A DNA stretch of 64,000 nt from Tritrichomonas musculus (taxonomy: Eukaryota > Parabasalia > Tritrichomonadida > Tritrichomonadidae). How positions within the stretch are numbered: the stretch's first letter is position 1; the number at the start of each line of letters is the position of its first letter. Below the pieces are notes generated by a model. It saw only the letters and a list, made by a program, of their open reading frames with translations. It was not told the DNA's origin and made no database searches. Below, piece by piece: positions 29,847 through 40,199 of this stretch. The stretch covers positions 310,001 to 374,000 of the forward strand of contig JAPFFF010000031.1 in the NCBI GenBank assembly GCA_039105265.1, in the 5' to 3' direction. The position numbers and the translations under genes are program-made.

Positions 29847-32777
29847 TTACTGAATGTTAGCGAGAAGTTTCTTTGTATATCTAGCCATTTTTGAGTCATC
29901 AGAAAACTTTTCTCTAACAATTTTGTCAACACCAAGTTTCTTCATCTTTCTAGAAGCGCTTTGCCACTCGCTAGCTGCAGCGAACATCTGAATTGCTCTC
30001 TGTGTAATTTTCGGAGGAGGTTGCTGTGATGAATTAGATGAAAATTGAGTTTCAAGTATCAATTCAAAGACTGATGTAAATTCTGGAACAAATTGTACGT
30101 TTGAAATGTGCCTAACGACATCAATAATGGCTTCAACTGAACTTTCATCACGGATTTCATTAGCGGTATCAATGAAGTTAATAAATAATTTTCTTTTAGA
30201 TAACAAGTCAATATCTTCACTTGAAACTTCATCTGTCGATACAGATTGAATGACGACCGAAAAAGCCGTCAAAAAGTCGGAGTTCTTAGTTTTGAATAAG
30301 GCATTAAAAAGGTTTGCTGTATATTTGCTCATAATAAGGTCTATTCTTAATTCTGTATGAAAGAAAACCGATAAAAACAATTTAAACGTATTTTCATAAG
30401 AGGGAAGTTCACTTTGGATCCATTGAAAATTATATTTTTGACCTTTATTTGACCCATCGCTATCGTATGATTCTTTATTTTTATTTTTGCTTTTTGTTGA
30501 TTCTTCAGTTTGAGAAATGATCATTTCGGCTCCTTCAAATTTTAAGGCAATTCGAATCAAGCAAAAAGTGGCTTCTTCATACTTGAGAGCGCAGTTTAAT
30601 AAGGCATTTACAATTGGCTGACAACGAGGAATATGTTTCATTCGAATTAAGATCGATAAACAAGATTTAGCTGTAGCTTCCATTTTAAGATGTTTAATTA
30701 GAAGGGATAAATCAAATTCCATTGAATCTGAGAAAAATTCTGACATCGAATTATATGATAGACAAACTGTTTCAGGGTCTTCAGACTCAATTCCTTTCTG
30801 GAATACATTTAAACAGTGTTGAAGACGATAATTTTTATATCCTTTATTAGTTACACATAAATTATAAAGAATTGATATGAATTCTCTGGAGGAAGTAAAC
30901 TTACTTCCCCCTAAATTATTATTTTCTTTTTTGCTTTTATTTTTATTTTTTCCATTATTTGTGTCATTTAAAAATAAATCAGCATGACGGATCATTAAAT
31001 CAAGAAGATCCCAGCAGTTTTCGAGGTTTTGGGACGCTTTTGCAAAGTGAGCAAGAAGAATTATTGCTTTTGAAGGAGATTTTTTGATAATATTTACCAT
31101 TTGATCATTAAAGTTATTTTGAAATATCCATGGATTCTCAGAAAATAATTTGATTAGAATATTCATGCATGGAAAAAATAATATATCATTATCACTTCGA
31201 TTTGAAAGTGGAAGTTTTAACTGAAGTTCTAATTCTGCAAAAGATGTAACTGCATGTCTGTTTGATAAAATTGGTAATAAATACTCTAATATTTTTTTTA
31301 AAGTTGTATCATCGACCGATTTGGAATTGAAAAAGTTTCCTATAATTGTGAAGAATTCTTTTGATTGAGTTTTTGAGAGAGATTTTATTGCTTTTTGCAT
31401 TTCTTCAAAAAACTGAGGATTTTTAGGATCTTGAAGAACATCTAGATTGATTGGAGAAACACTATCCTCGCTTAATTTAATTCGATTATCCTTCTTTTCT
31501 ATGTCATTAGTATCTTGTTTAAGAATCATCGAATTTGTTTCTTCTGTTTCGGTAAATTCATCATAGATAACTTCAGCAGTAAATTTATTACTAGGACTTT
31601 TTTGATTATTTTGTTTATTTCCTTTTATTTGTTTTTTTGATTTTGATGATGGTCTCGGTGGCGAGTTCTCTTCATCAGATACGTCGTCAGAGCCATAGCT
31701 GTCATATTGATTTTTAGCAGCTGATTTTTTTCTGTTTTTATTTTTATTTTCATTATCAAATACTGGACTTGATAAATTTTGTGGATTATTTTTCATATTT
31801 GGTATTGGAGAAACTGTCATTTGTGGACTTGAAGGAGATTTATTTGAATATGATGTTGATTTATTTAATAAATCGAATTTTTTTAGTTTTTTATCTAATT
31901 TTTTAATTTCATTTTGATCTGTATCAGGGAATGCAGCTTGTCCTGTTTTAAATATATGATAAATATTTGCAAAAGTGGGCCTCTTATCTGGACTTTTTGA
32001 CCAACAAAGATGTATGAGTTTTCTAATTTGTTCTGGGGTTTCAGGTGGTAATTTTGGTCGAAGATTATCTGTGCAAACTTGTTTAATGACAGTGGCAGGT
32101 TCCAAACCAGCCCAAGGAATTAAATTTGTCATTAGTTCGTACATCAGCATTGCAAAAGAATAAACATCAACTTCTTTTCCATATTTATTTCCGCTTAAAA
32201 TTTCTGGCGCCATCCAATGGGGAGTTCCTATGTGTGTAGTCATTACTTGTGTTGGATCTAAAAATCGAGCAATACCAAAATCGCAAAGACGAGGTAAATA
32301 TTTCGAATCAAGTAAAATATTCATAGATTTAAGATCTCGATGTATAATTCCAAGATTATGAAGATAATTCATAGCGTGGGCAATTCCCATTGCAATTAAA
32401 GTTCGATGTGTTCCTGTTAATCTTTTCCTGCGGTGTTCTGACCTTAAAAATCGAAATAATGATCCATTTGGCATATATTCTGAAACAAGGGTTAAACAAG
32501 ATGTAGATGAAAAACCAATAAATTTGACAAAAAAAGGGTGATTTCCGTATGACATTGTTCGAATTTCTCGAGCAAAAGATCGGACTTGTTTTAATGTGAG
32601 TGTTGGGTATAATTGTTTGAGAGCGACTTGTTCATTTGTATCAATATTCTCTCCAAGCCAAACTTCTGCATATCCTCCTTTTCCTATCAATTTTAATTTT
32701 CTATAATTATTGATGTCAATAGAAAATGATGAAAACTCTTCCGTGAGTAATTTCAAGATTTGATTGTTTTGATCCAT
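29847..32777 (-). CDS. TKL-family protein kinase with long C-terminal extension
   Basis: The kinase domain occupies about residues 20-290 from the chosen start: Gly loop GKGGYAEVWLG (about 29-39), VALK lysine, HRDLKSMN catalytic loop (about 144), DFG (about 165), GTPHWMAPE (about 183-191), DVYSFAMLMYEL. These features are typical of tyrosine-kinase-like Ser/Thr kinases, a group greatly expanded in trichomonads. Residues about 300-470 are Ser/Asn/Lys-rich linker. The remaining 500 residues are helical and repetitive, probably ARM/HEAT-like, but I could not define units. The frame is open upstream to 32906, but those 43 codons are a Lys/Phe-rich run typical of untranslated A/T sequence; MDQNNQ at 32777 starts just before kinase homology and is preferred. 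Substrate unknown. Confidence 0.88.
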   Translation of the reverse strand: MDQNNQILKLLTEEFSSFSIDINNYRKLKLIGKGGYAEVWLGENIDTNEQVALKQLYPTLTLKQVRSFAREIRTMSYGNHPFFVKFIGFSSTSCLTLVSEYMPNGSLFRFLRSEHRRKRLTGTHRTLIAMGIAHAMNYLHNLGIIHRDLKSMNILLDSKYLPRLCDFGIARFLDPTQVMTTHIGTPHWMAPEILSGNKYGKEVDVYSFAMLMYELMTNLIPWAGLEPATVIKQVCTDNLRPKLPPETPEQIRKLIHLCWSKSPDKRPTFANIYHIFKTGQAAFPDTDQNEIKKLDKKLKKFDLLNKSTSYSNKSPSSPQMTVSPIPNMKNNPQNLSSPVFDNENKNKNRKKSAAKNQYDSYGSDDVSDEENSPPRPSSKSKKQIKGNKQNNQKSPSNKFTAEVIYDEFTETEETNSMILKQDTNDIEKKDNRIKLSEDSVSPINLDVLQDPKNPQFFEEMQKAIKSLSKTQSKEFFTIIGNFFNSKSVDDTTLKKILEYLLPILSNRHAVTSFAELELQLKLPLSNRSDNDILFFPCMNILIKLFSENPWIFQNNFNDQMVNIIKKSPSKAIILLAHFAKASQNLENCWDLLDLMIRHADLFLNDTNNGKNKNKSKKENNNLGGSKFTSSREFISILYNLCVTNKGYKNYRLQHCLNVFQKGIESEDPETVCLSYNSMSEFFSDSMEFDLSLLIKHLKMEATAKSCLSILIRMKHIPRCQPIVNALLNCALKYEEATFCLIRIALKFEGAEMIISQTEESTKSKNKNKESYDSDGSNKGQKYNFQWIQSELPSYENTFKLFLSVFFHTELRIDLIMSKYTANLFNALFKTKNSDFLTAFSVVIQSVSTDEVSSEDIDLLSKRKLFINFIDTANEIRDESSVEAIIDVVRHISNVQFVPEFTSVFELILETQFSSNSSQQPPPKITQRAIQMFAAASEWQSASRKMKKLGVDKIVREKFSDDSKMARYTKKLLANIQ

Positions 32778-33500
32778 TAAAAAATAAAAGCTGATGGATA
32801 AAAAGAAGGAAGTTAAAAATATTTTCTGATATTTTACAAAAACTACTATTGAATTGTAAAAAAAAAATCTTTTCAATTTTTTTTTTTTCAATTTAAATTT
32901 CACCACTCAAAAACTTTTTGAATGATAAATGATTTCAAATTTTTAAAAATAAAACTTTCATTTAAGTTACATCATTAAAGTACAAATCGCCCAATGTTAA
33001 TGTTTAACAACCACTTTTTTTTTGACTCATTAAGCAGTGATAGAGGAGGTAAATTTTATTCAAATGAGCTAAGCTTCATAGGTCAGCCTGAATAACGAGT
33101 TTTGTCAAAAAAAATAAAAAAACGTAGGAATATCTTCCATTTGATATATGATATTATATGATTTTTTCATGATCTCTATACCAAGTTTCATCCAATTTCT
33201 TGAGTTGTGTTTTGTGAAATTTATGTTTTTTCTTAAAATAAATAAAATGAATATATCCTATAATTATCATATTAAAATATAATTATTTATGTTTATCTAT
33301 ATCTATAATATAGCTTTAAATATAATATCATCATTAGTAAATAAATACTTATTTTATTTATCATGAAAAATGGATTTTTAAAAATGTCAAAATTCAATTC
33401 TTTTTGAAAAAGTTTATGATATTTTCTTTGAAAATTTTCTTTTTCAGTTTTTAGTCCTCTTTTGTTGTTTTATAAGTAAAGGAGGCATTAAATTTCACGA
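32778..33500. other. Intergenic, upstream of TKL kinase
   Basis: About 0.7 kb without a gene; contains the kinase promoter and A/T runs. No motif that I can defend. Confidence 0.45.
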
Positions 33501-33519
33501 TTTCAATAATCTACTGCTG

Positions 33520-35030
33520 ATTCCCACTATCTTTGAGCCAAGATTTTGCAACTATATGTGTCGATGGGTCTTGGGACCTCAAGAGAGATGGAAAGCTTCT
33601 TATTTATGACGTTATTTGCATTGAATAACAAAAAAATGTTGATATTGAGTTGATAATTAGAAAAACTAAGAGGGGATTGATACTGATGGCTATAAAAATG
33701 ATGTTATCAAACTGGTGTTTTCACATCGAAGGCCATTACCAATAACAGATAAAATTTGGGGCATATTTTGTATTGATACTATTGAGATTTCCCTATATAA
33801 AAAATCAAATTCAGTTATTTTAGAACTTGTTTATCTTTTATTTAATTCCTTTGGATAGATCCATTAAACCCTTTTGTATAAAAGTACTAAAACATTCATT
33901 TGGAAAAGTAAGTGGAGAAATTCTTTGCATCATTAAAACCAAAATGTTTGAATTGTTTTCAGATGAATCACTTGTTTCTCTTCAAAAAATTTTTACAGAT
34001 GGTTATAACTGATACAGTTCTGAATGCAAAAAAGCTTTTAAGTTTGTGTATAATATTATAAAATCAAATGGAATAGAGAAAGGCTTTCAGAACATGTTCA
34101 ACTGTTGAAAATTCAATATGGTGAAAACAAAAGATGCTTAACCTTAGGGGATTTGAATCATTTTTTGAAAAATAGAAGGACCCAGATATTATTTCCTGAT
34201 ATTAAAATGGTTAATGTGACGGAGTCTGTCGAAGAATTGCTGAAATTTTTTGAGGAAATGCATCGATTACTGACACATCAACTTTATCAAAGATTCAGGA
34301 CACTTATCCTTTTGAAATTTTTAATTTTCAAGTACTAGCAAAAGTAATAGAAAATGCAAACTATATTTGTGTTTTCTACTTATTTCCACTTTGTTGTTGG
34401 AATGAAGCATATAACAATCAGATAATTGGGAAGCATACGAGATTATTTTTACTTGAATGTGCTTTGTTTTGATTTAAAAAATTCTATAAATTACAAAAGA
34501 AGTTTAATGATAGGAAAATGATTATGCCAAGAATTGCAATCAAGAGAGCCTTTGAAACTATAGCTTTTGTGTACATTGAATTTCTAGAATCAGAGGGAAT
34601 ATTCAATTTTACCATATATGGCACAATGCTACAAGAGCATTTCCATGCATTAATACGAGAGATGGCAGATGGTGTTGATACACTTAATAGAACAATGCTT
34701 TATATTGAAAAAAAACAGTATTAATTTTAAACATATGAGCTGACCAGGAAACAAATAAAATCCGAAGAACAAGATTTTCTGTTGGAGGAACTCATTTTAA
34801 TCCAAGAATCCATACAAAAAAATTGGATTGCAATATAAATCCTTTTTATATTATTGAAACACTTGAAAAAATGTGGGGTTTTGGAAGTTATCAAGAATTT
34901 AACGAAATAATTTTTGCCAAATTTGTAACTTTCATTGAAGACTTTGGAAAGGGATCTCTTCATTTTACAAGGGAAAACAAGCATTATCGGTAATAGGCAT
35001 TTATTGGTGAGTTTGAAGAAAAATATTTTT
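33520..35030 (+). pseudogene. Decayed repeat-type gene, possibly transposase-like
   Basis: Plus-strand coding-like segments follow one another in different frames over about 1.5 kb. They include ATICVDGSWDLKRDGKLLIY (about 33543-33602), a block near 34130-34200 with LGDLNHFLKNRRTQILFP, a block around 34518-34724, and a last piece with SVGGTHFNPRIHT near 34770-34815. Codon-like composition continues across the frame changes, so this is one eroded gene with several breaks. DGSW and the D..H.LKN.R pattern recall motifs of eukaryotic DDE transposases (MULE or P/THAP9-like), but I cannot fix the family. It looks like a multicopy element gene no longer under selection. Confidence 0.45.
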
Positions 35031-35405
35031 AGGGTGGTGCTGGTATAAGAACCAGCTTTGATCTCCTGTTACAATATTTCGATATGCTGTGTACTCCGAC
35101 TATTCTATGATTTCGAATAACTCATTTGATTTAATTACTCTAGTTGGTAATTTTTTTTGAATACTGTAAACCATTGAATGGATTTTTTTCTGAGATAATC
35201 CAAGATAAACCATTGAAAGGATATATAAAAAATCAATTATATAGTTTACATTAATTTTAAAAAGCCCTAAAAAACCGTTTACAATTTTTTAAGGCGCTAA
35301 AAAACGATTCCTAACAAAATACCTCTATTCTTTTTAATACATTTGATATCCAGCAATTATTATTCAGATCATAAATAATAATTTTATTGAACTATTTCTT
35401 TTGAT

Positions 35406-36923
35406 TAGACTTGTTATTTTGAGAATCGATATCAAAAACGTCACTTTTTTGCATCTGATACTCGATTATCAGTTTACAAATCTGATATCGAGATTATCGA
35501 TTATCAAGATATCAGATATGAAATGTGATATGAAAATGATTGTAAACTTGATATCAATTACCGAGATCTCGAGATCTCAAACTGATTTATCTTTTTTTAT
35601 AATTGGTATTTGTGATTTTATAATATTTAAAAATATATAATATAATGTATTGATGTTTATTTTAAGCTGAAAATCAAAAATTACATTCTTTAGAGTAAAC
35701 CTTCGAAAGGTCACCCTAAAATATTAACCTGACCACAAATTTTTTTTTTGGGTCACTACCCAAAAAAAAAAATGAAGCGTTCGCGTTTGACCCTTTTATT
35801 TCTAGTGTATTTTTTGGATTATTTTTTATAAAACCATGTTCTATAATTAATTTTTTATTGATTCATGTATTTTTTTAAAGTGAATTTTGATTTTAGAAAA
35901 CAAAATTTTATGATATGACTTGTTATATGAAATACTTTAAATTTTATTTAGAAAAGACTTTTTTATTTGAAAATCAAGTAAAAGTTTGTCAAAACAGGAT
36001 AATCTTTTAAAATCTGAAATAGTTATTAATATATCTTAATATTGTATTCAAACATGAAATAAAAGAGAGAAATGCCAATATTTTTTAATTATATAAGTGA
36101 TTAGTAACATTAATTAATAGCAAAATGAACTAAAATGCATAGTATAAACTATGAAAAAAAGATAAAAAATATAAAACAAGTAAATGAATAGTTTGTATTA
36201 TTTTAAATTTGTAGATTTCAAAGCTTAATATAAAAAAATATTACATAACTTAAATTTATGTATAATTTCTCTTTTCATAAGTCATCTAAACAATAAATTA
36301 AATGACAATGAAAATCAGAAAAAAATATGATACAAAAAAAATCAATTGACTTTCAAGAAAAAAGGTTTTCTGATATTAAAAATTGCAATTAAATAGAATA
36401 ATAGAGAAAATAATTTCAAAAAACAATTTTTGAGAAAATTATCAGAAGCATTATTCTAATGAAATAAAAATTTTTATTAAAAAGGATTAAAAAGCTTGTA
36501 AATTTTTTAATAAACCTTTTTTTATATAAATATTTATTCCACATTTTGAGATAAATGAATTTTAAAAATTTCGGGTCAAAAACCGCTTCGGGTAGGCGGT
36601 AATTTGCGACCCCTGGTCAAAATATACCTAAAATTTTTGACCCGATTGAAAATGGGTAAATCGGGTACCCCTTACAAGGTCTACTTTAGAGGTATTCATG
36701 TGAAGTGAAAACTCGTTATTTGATTTTTTTATTTTTAGTTTTATTGAATGAATATCTTATCTTATGAAAAAATATTAAGATTATTTACTTCTATATATTA
36801 AATACTGGCATTTGCCATAATTGGTTTTAATGGATGTTGAGAATTTAAAAACCATTTAAAAAATCGAGTATCAGATGCAAAAAAGTGACGTTTTTGATAT
36901 CGATTCTCAAAATAACAAGTCTA
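35406..36923. mobile_element. 1.5-kb non-autonomous element with perfect 62-bp TIRs
   Basis: 35406-35467 and 36862-36923 are perfect reverse complements over 62 bp. Both outer ends are TA, which can be read as a TA target duplication around an element of 1514 bp. The repeat starts (inside TA) GACTTGTTATTTTGAGAATC. The interior has no credible frame. Copies of GGGTCA/TGACCC cluster near both ends (about 35710-35795 and 36572-36645), one of them inside a long hairpin (35741-35770, loop CACT). Perfect ends in such A/T-rich DNA point to recent insertion or gene conversion between arms. Tc1/mariner-like mobilisation is an inference from the TA. Confidence 0.75.
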
Positions 36924-37020
36924 CCTTTATTTTGCATCATAGAAAATTAAAAAAACCAATGCATAACTAATTTGGTTAACGGGAAATGCACAAAAATTTG
37001 CAAAAATAAAGGATTTATTC

Positions 37021-37052
<32 letters not shown>

Positions 37053-37368
37053 ATAAATATATAGACAAATAGTAATTCAAAATAAAACCGTTATCCAAAA
37101 TTTAAAAAAAAAAATCCAAAAAACGGTTAAAATATCCAATTTGGACACCCTTATTTCAAATTTCTAATTTATATCACAGGAACTAATAATAATGAAAACA
37201 GTTTAATAGGTTCACTTGTTTTTTACTTTTATTTTTTTTATTAAACTGAAGGAAATTTTGAAACATATGAAGGCCAAAAAAATTACCTATTTATGCAACT
37301 TTTTGATCCGAACATAGACCAAATATTAATTCAAAGAAAATCTAAGACTTCAATCAAAATTTTAATAT
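36924..37368. other. Intergenic with 30-T tract, upstream of PEX22-like gene
   Basis: A 30-base T run lies at 37022-37051. The remaining sequence is A/T rich and includes the promoter of the next gene. No gene seen. Confidence 0.5.
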
Positions 37369-37938
37369 ATGGCTGCTTTAAGCGATATATTAATTTTAGT
37401 TGTTCCTCTTATAATCGCAGTTATCGTATATCTGCAAATTTGTCGAACTAGATCAAAGCCGAGTGTTTCAACTGAACATGAAGAATCAAAGCAATTATCA
37501 AAATTACCAATTGTCACAATTACAGCCAACGAAATATTATTAGATAAAGATATGAAACTTCTTGGCGATGGGACAAAGCCAGCACTCGAAATGCTTTCAA
37601 AGCACGCTTGTATATTCCTCTTTGTAATGGTTGACAAACAAGAAGAAGCTGATGCTTTAAGGCAACCACTGGCAAAACAATTTGAAGGCGTTATCGATCC
37701 AGAGCATATTCTTTACACTCAAAAGGAATTAGGTCGAGCATCAATGTCTAGACAACTTGAATCTGTTGCGCACTTCGATTATGATCCAGAAGTAGTTCAT
37801 CAAACATCAATTTTCTTTAATACAGTTCTCATTGCTCCTCCAAATGTGGAATCTCCACACGCAAAATGGAAAGCATCAAGCTTTAAAGACTTTATAACGA
37901 GCGGAAACACAGAATTTTTCGATTCTATTCATCACTGA
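37369..37938 (+). CDS. PEX22-like membrane-anchored protein
   Basis: 189 residues. One N-terminal membrane segment (about residues 5-22, ILILVVPLIIAVIVYL) is followed by a short basic/Ser linker and a compact alpha/beta domain. The best landmark is HILYTQKELGRASMSRQLES with PEVVHQ soon after (about 114-145), which resembles the plant PEX22 block VLFCSTEIGRTSFVRQLEPD ... NPEIS. PEX22 anchors and activates the E2 enzyme PEX4 at peroxisomes. Trichomonads are not known to have peroxisomes, so if the assignment holds, the protein may anchor an E2 at another membrane such as the ER, in the manner of Cue1. The resemblance is from memory and needs a profile search. The gene is convergent with eS7. 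Confidence 0.5.
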   Translation: MAALSDILILVVPLIIAVIVYLQICRTRSKPSVSTEHEESKQLSKLPIVTITANEILLDKDMKLLGDGTKPALEMLSKHACIFLFVMVDKQEEADALRQPLAKQFEGVIDPEHILYTQKELGRASMSRQLESVAHFDYDPEVVHQTSIFFNTVLIAPPNVESPHAKWKASSFKDFITSGNTEFFDSIHH

Positions 37939-38175
37939 GGTTTATTATTCGTAAAATATCTATTACACATTTTAATTATTGGAAATCTATTTTGGTTGTT
38001 CGTTTTTTAATTATTTCTATTTGCTTAATATAAATTATTCTGATTTGGACTTTCCAAAGAAACTAGTCTATGCTTTTATAAATCATCTTAAATTGCGTTT
38101 TTTATAAGTAAAAACAAACAATATCAAAAGAAAAAGATAAGGAAAAACAGCTTTTTTATGCTTAAATAAAATTGT

Positions 38176-38757
38176 TTAATGGTTGGCAACTTCAAAGACT
38201 GTTCTAAGTCCAGTAAGGCGTTGATAAGCAACTGAAAAGGTGTTTAATCTTTCTTCAACACGAGTACGGTCGTTATGATCCAAATAAACATGTGTAACTT
38301 GTCCACCTTTAAGATCATAATGAACTCTCTTTCCAACAATGGATGTTGGATAAACAACGTCTTCAAGAAGACCATCATTAACAGCACGAAGAGTACGACC
38401 AGTTGGACGGATAGATGCATATCGGCGGCCACGAATTGGTGTCTTTGGGAAAGCACGTCTTTTTCCGACAATTACTATACTTGAATTTTCTAATCTTTTT
38501 TCAAGTTCTGGAATAAGATATCCAAGAATGGCACGATAAACAGGTACTTGTTTGTATGGAACGCTAATGATGAGAACTTTAAGGCCATCTGTTGCCACTT
38601 CTTTAACGCCTGTGATTTTGAGATTTTGAAGTGATTTCTTAATTCCTTCTTCTGAGGCTTCCTGAATTTCGTTGAGAGCATTGGCGACTGAAACTTCAAA
38701 TGGTGTTGCTTCACCCTTCTTTTGGATTCTTTCAGACATTCGAAAAGGGAAGACCAT
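38176..38757 (-). CDS. RPS7: 40S ribosomal protein eS7
   Basis: 193 residues from the ATG at 38757 (human RPS7 has 194). Diagnostic blocks: IIVSVPYKQVPVYRAILGYL-like core, LEKRLENSSIVIVGKRRAF, RPTGRTLRAVNDGLLEDVV, YPTSIVGKRVHYDL, VEERLNTFSVAYQRLTG. It is a component of the small ribosomal subunit. The frame continues upstream to 38778, but it begins there with GTG and lacks any ATG before 38757, so the shorter start (MVFPFRMSERIQ) is chosen; Met7 is also possible. The stop lies in CATTAAAC, so a TAAA overlaps it. Confidence 0.95.
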   Translation of the reverse strand: MVFPFRMSERIQKKGEATPFEVSVANALNEIQEASEEGIKKSLQNLKITGVKEVATDGLKVLIISVPYKQVPVYRAILGYLIPELEKRLENSSIVIVGKRRAFPKTPIRGRRYASIRPTGRTLRAVNDGLLEDVVYPTSIVGKRVHYDLKGGQVTHVYLDHNDRTRVEERLNTFSVAYQRLTGLRTVFEVANH

Positions 38758-39015
38758 AACCGCTTTTTGTAAACTCACAAATATTCAACTTTTTAATTTT
38801 TTAATTTAAAAATATCTTTAAATATATTTAATAATATTGTAATTTTATAAATTAAAAATACTATATACATCTTAAATTTCTATTTCTAAATATAAATTTC
38901 ATAATTTAAACTTTTAACTTTTCGATTTAGAAAACTTTTTGAATATTTATTTGGCCTTTCAAGATAATTTTTTTGCCATTTACTATTGGAGACCGTTTAA
39001 TTATTAATATATATT
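38758..39015. promoter_or_regulatory. Divergent promoter region, eS7 / syntaxin
   Basis: 258 bp between two divergently transcribed genes; promoters of both must lie here. It is A/T rich. No initiator was assigned with confidence. Confidence 0.4.
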
Positions 39016-39903
39016 ATGTACAAAGATGAGTTAAAGTATGGTTTTTTCCGTGATAAGACTTCAAAGTTTTCCTCTATGAGAAAATCATTTGGATTTAGCT
39101 CACCTATGTCAATTATGGGTTCATTGCTTGTTAATCCTGACGAAAACGAAAACTCTTTTTTAGTTCAATATTCTAATACATATGAGTCTTACTTTGCTGA
39201 AATACAAATTAAATTAGATTCACTTAGTAATTTATATAATACTAAAATTGCATCAGCCTCCTCTTTCATTGAAATTGAAAATGAATCAGCCATTGACAAT
39301 TTGACAAATCAAATCATTCGGATGCTAACAAATATAAATAAACACCTTAAAATAGGATATAGCAATAAAGATAAAGTTTTGAACAATTTACAAGAAGGGT
39401 ATTCTGCTAGAGTTCGTGATCTTACGAAGCGTTTTAATCAAATGCAATCAAAATACTTATCAAGAATTGAAAAAATTAAATCACAAACCATGGGATCAAT
39501 TAATGCAGATTCTATTGGTAACGATAACTCAATTGATACGATAGAAGTAGGCTTTACTCAAAGTCAAATTGCACAGGTCGATAATCATAATGAAGAAATC
39601 GAAAGGATGAATGCAATGATTAATGAAATTACTGAACAACTTAAACTTATCAAAAATCTTTTTCTAGATTTAAGTGATATCATTAAAGATCAAGGCTCTA
39701 TAATCGATAGAATTGACAAAAATATTACTGAGGCTCTTACTGAAGTTCAGCATGGAAATAAGGAACTGGATAAAGGAGAAGCGCATCAGGAATCTAAATC
39801 TTTTTATGTTTATTTGATAGGCATGGTTATTTTAATTATAATACTTGGTAGTCTTGTTATTATTAAAAAAGAAAAGAAGAGGAAAGACAAAGAACAGCAG
39901 TAA
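39016..39903 (+). CDS. Qa-SNARE, syntaxin-16/Tlg2-like
   Basis: 295 residues. It has an N-terminal helical region (about 45-180, Habc-like) and a SNARE motif at about 190-252, with heptads IERMNAMINEITEQL ... LSDIIKDQGSIIDRIDKNI and the zero-layer Gln at residue 226. A single C-terminal anchor follows (about 262-284) with a Lys-rich tail on the far side. The DQGSIIDRID stretch and the N-terminal RDKTSKFSSMRKS peptide resemble syntaxin 16/Tlg2, which acts at the trans-Golgi/endosome; other Qa subfamilies remain possible. It is a tail-anchored fusion protein of the endomembrane system. Confidence 0.82.
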   Translation: MYKDELKYGFFRDKTSKFSSMRKSFGFSSPMSIMGSLLVNPDENENSFLVQYSNTYESYFAEIQIKLDSLSNLYNTKIASASSFIEIENESAIDNLTNQIIRMLTNINKHLKIGYSNKDKVLNNLQEGYSARVRDLTKRFNQMQSKYLSRIEKIKSQTMGSINADSIGNDNSIDTIEVGFTQSQIAQVDNHNEEIERMNAMINEITEQLKLIKNLFLDLSDIIKDQGSIIDRIDKNITEALTEVQHGNKELDKGEAHQESKSFYVYLIGMVILIIILGSLVIIKKEKKRKDKEQQ

Positions 39904-40199
39904 TATTGCATCGCTCTTTCTAATTTCCTCATCTATGTTTTCTCTTTATTAATTGTTTTTTTCATGCTTTTTTATTTTATTTTTATTAACAATTAAAATC
40001 TTTTCAATCAGATTGATGTGTCATATATGGTAAAAGCTAACTTAAAGATAAAAATACAATATTTTAAATATTCGCAAGGACACCATTTATAAAGAACATG
40101 GTATAATTGTTATTATAAAATATTTCAAACAGGGAGGAAAAAATGAAATCAACAATTTCTAATTTAAAACAAAAAAAATAACTATGATGACTAATGCCG

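Noticed and set aside
32778-32906. 43-codon N-terminal extension of the TKL kinase
   Set aside because: Lys/Phe-rich run from A/T tracts, before the first sensible Met and before kinase homology; probably 5' untranslated.
34727-34984. 85-codon minus frame
   Set aside because: Antisense to the decayed plus-strand gene, whose blocks have better coding character.
37362-37637. 91-codon minus frame opposite the PEX22-like gene
   Set aside because: Shadow; the plus frame has the membrane anchor and a recognisable block.
38758-38778. Upstream extension of eS7 starting at GTG
   Set aside because: No ATG there; eukaryotic initiation and family length both favour the ATG at 38757.
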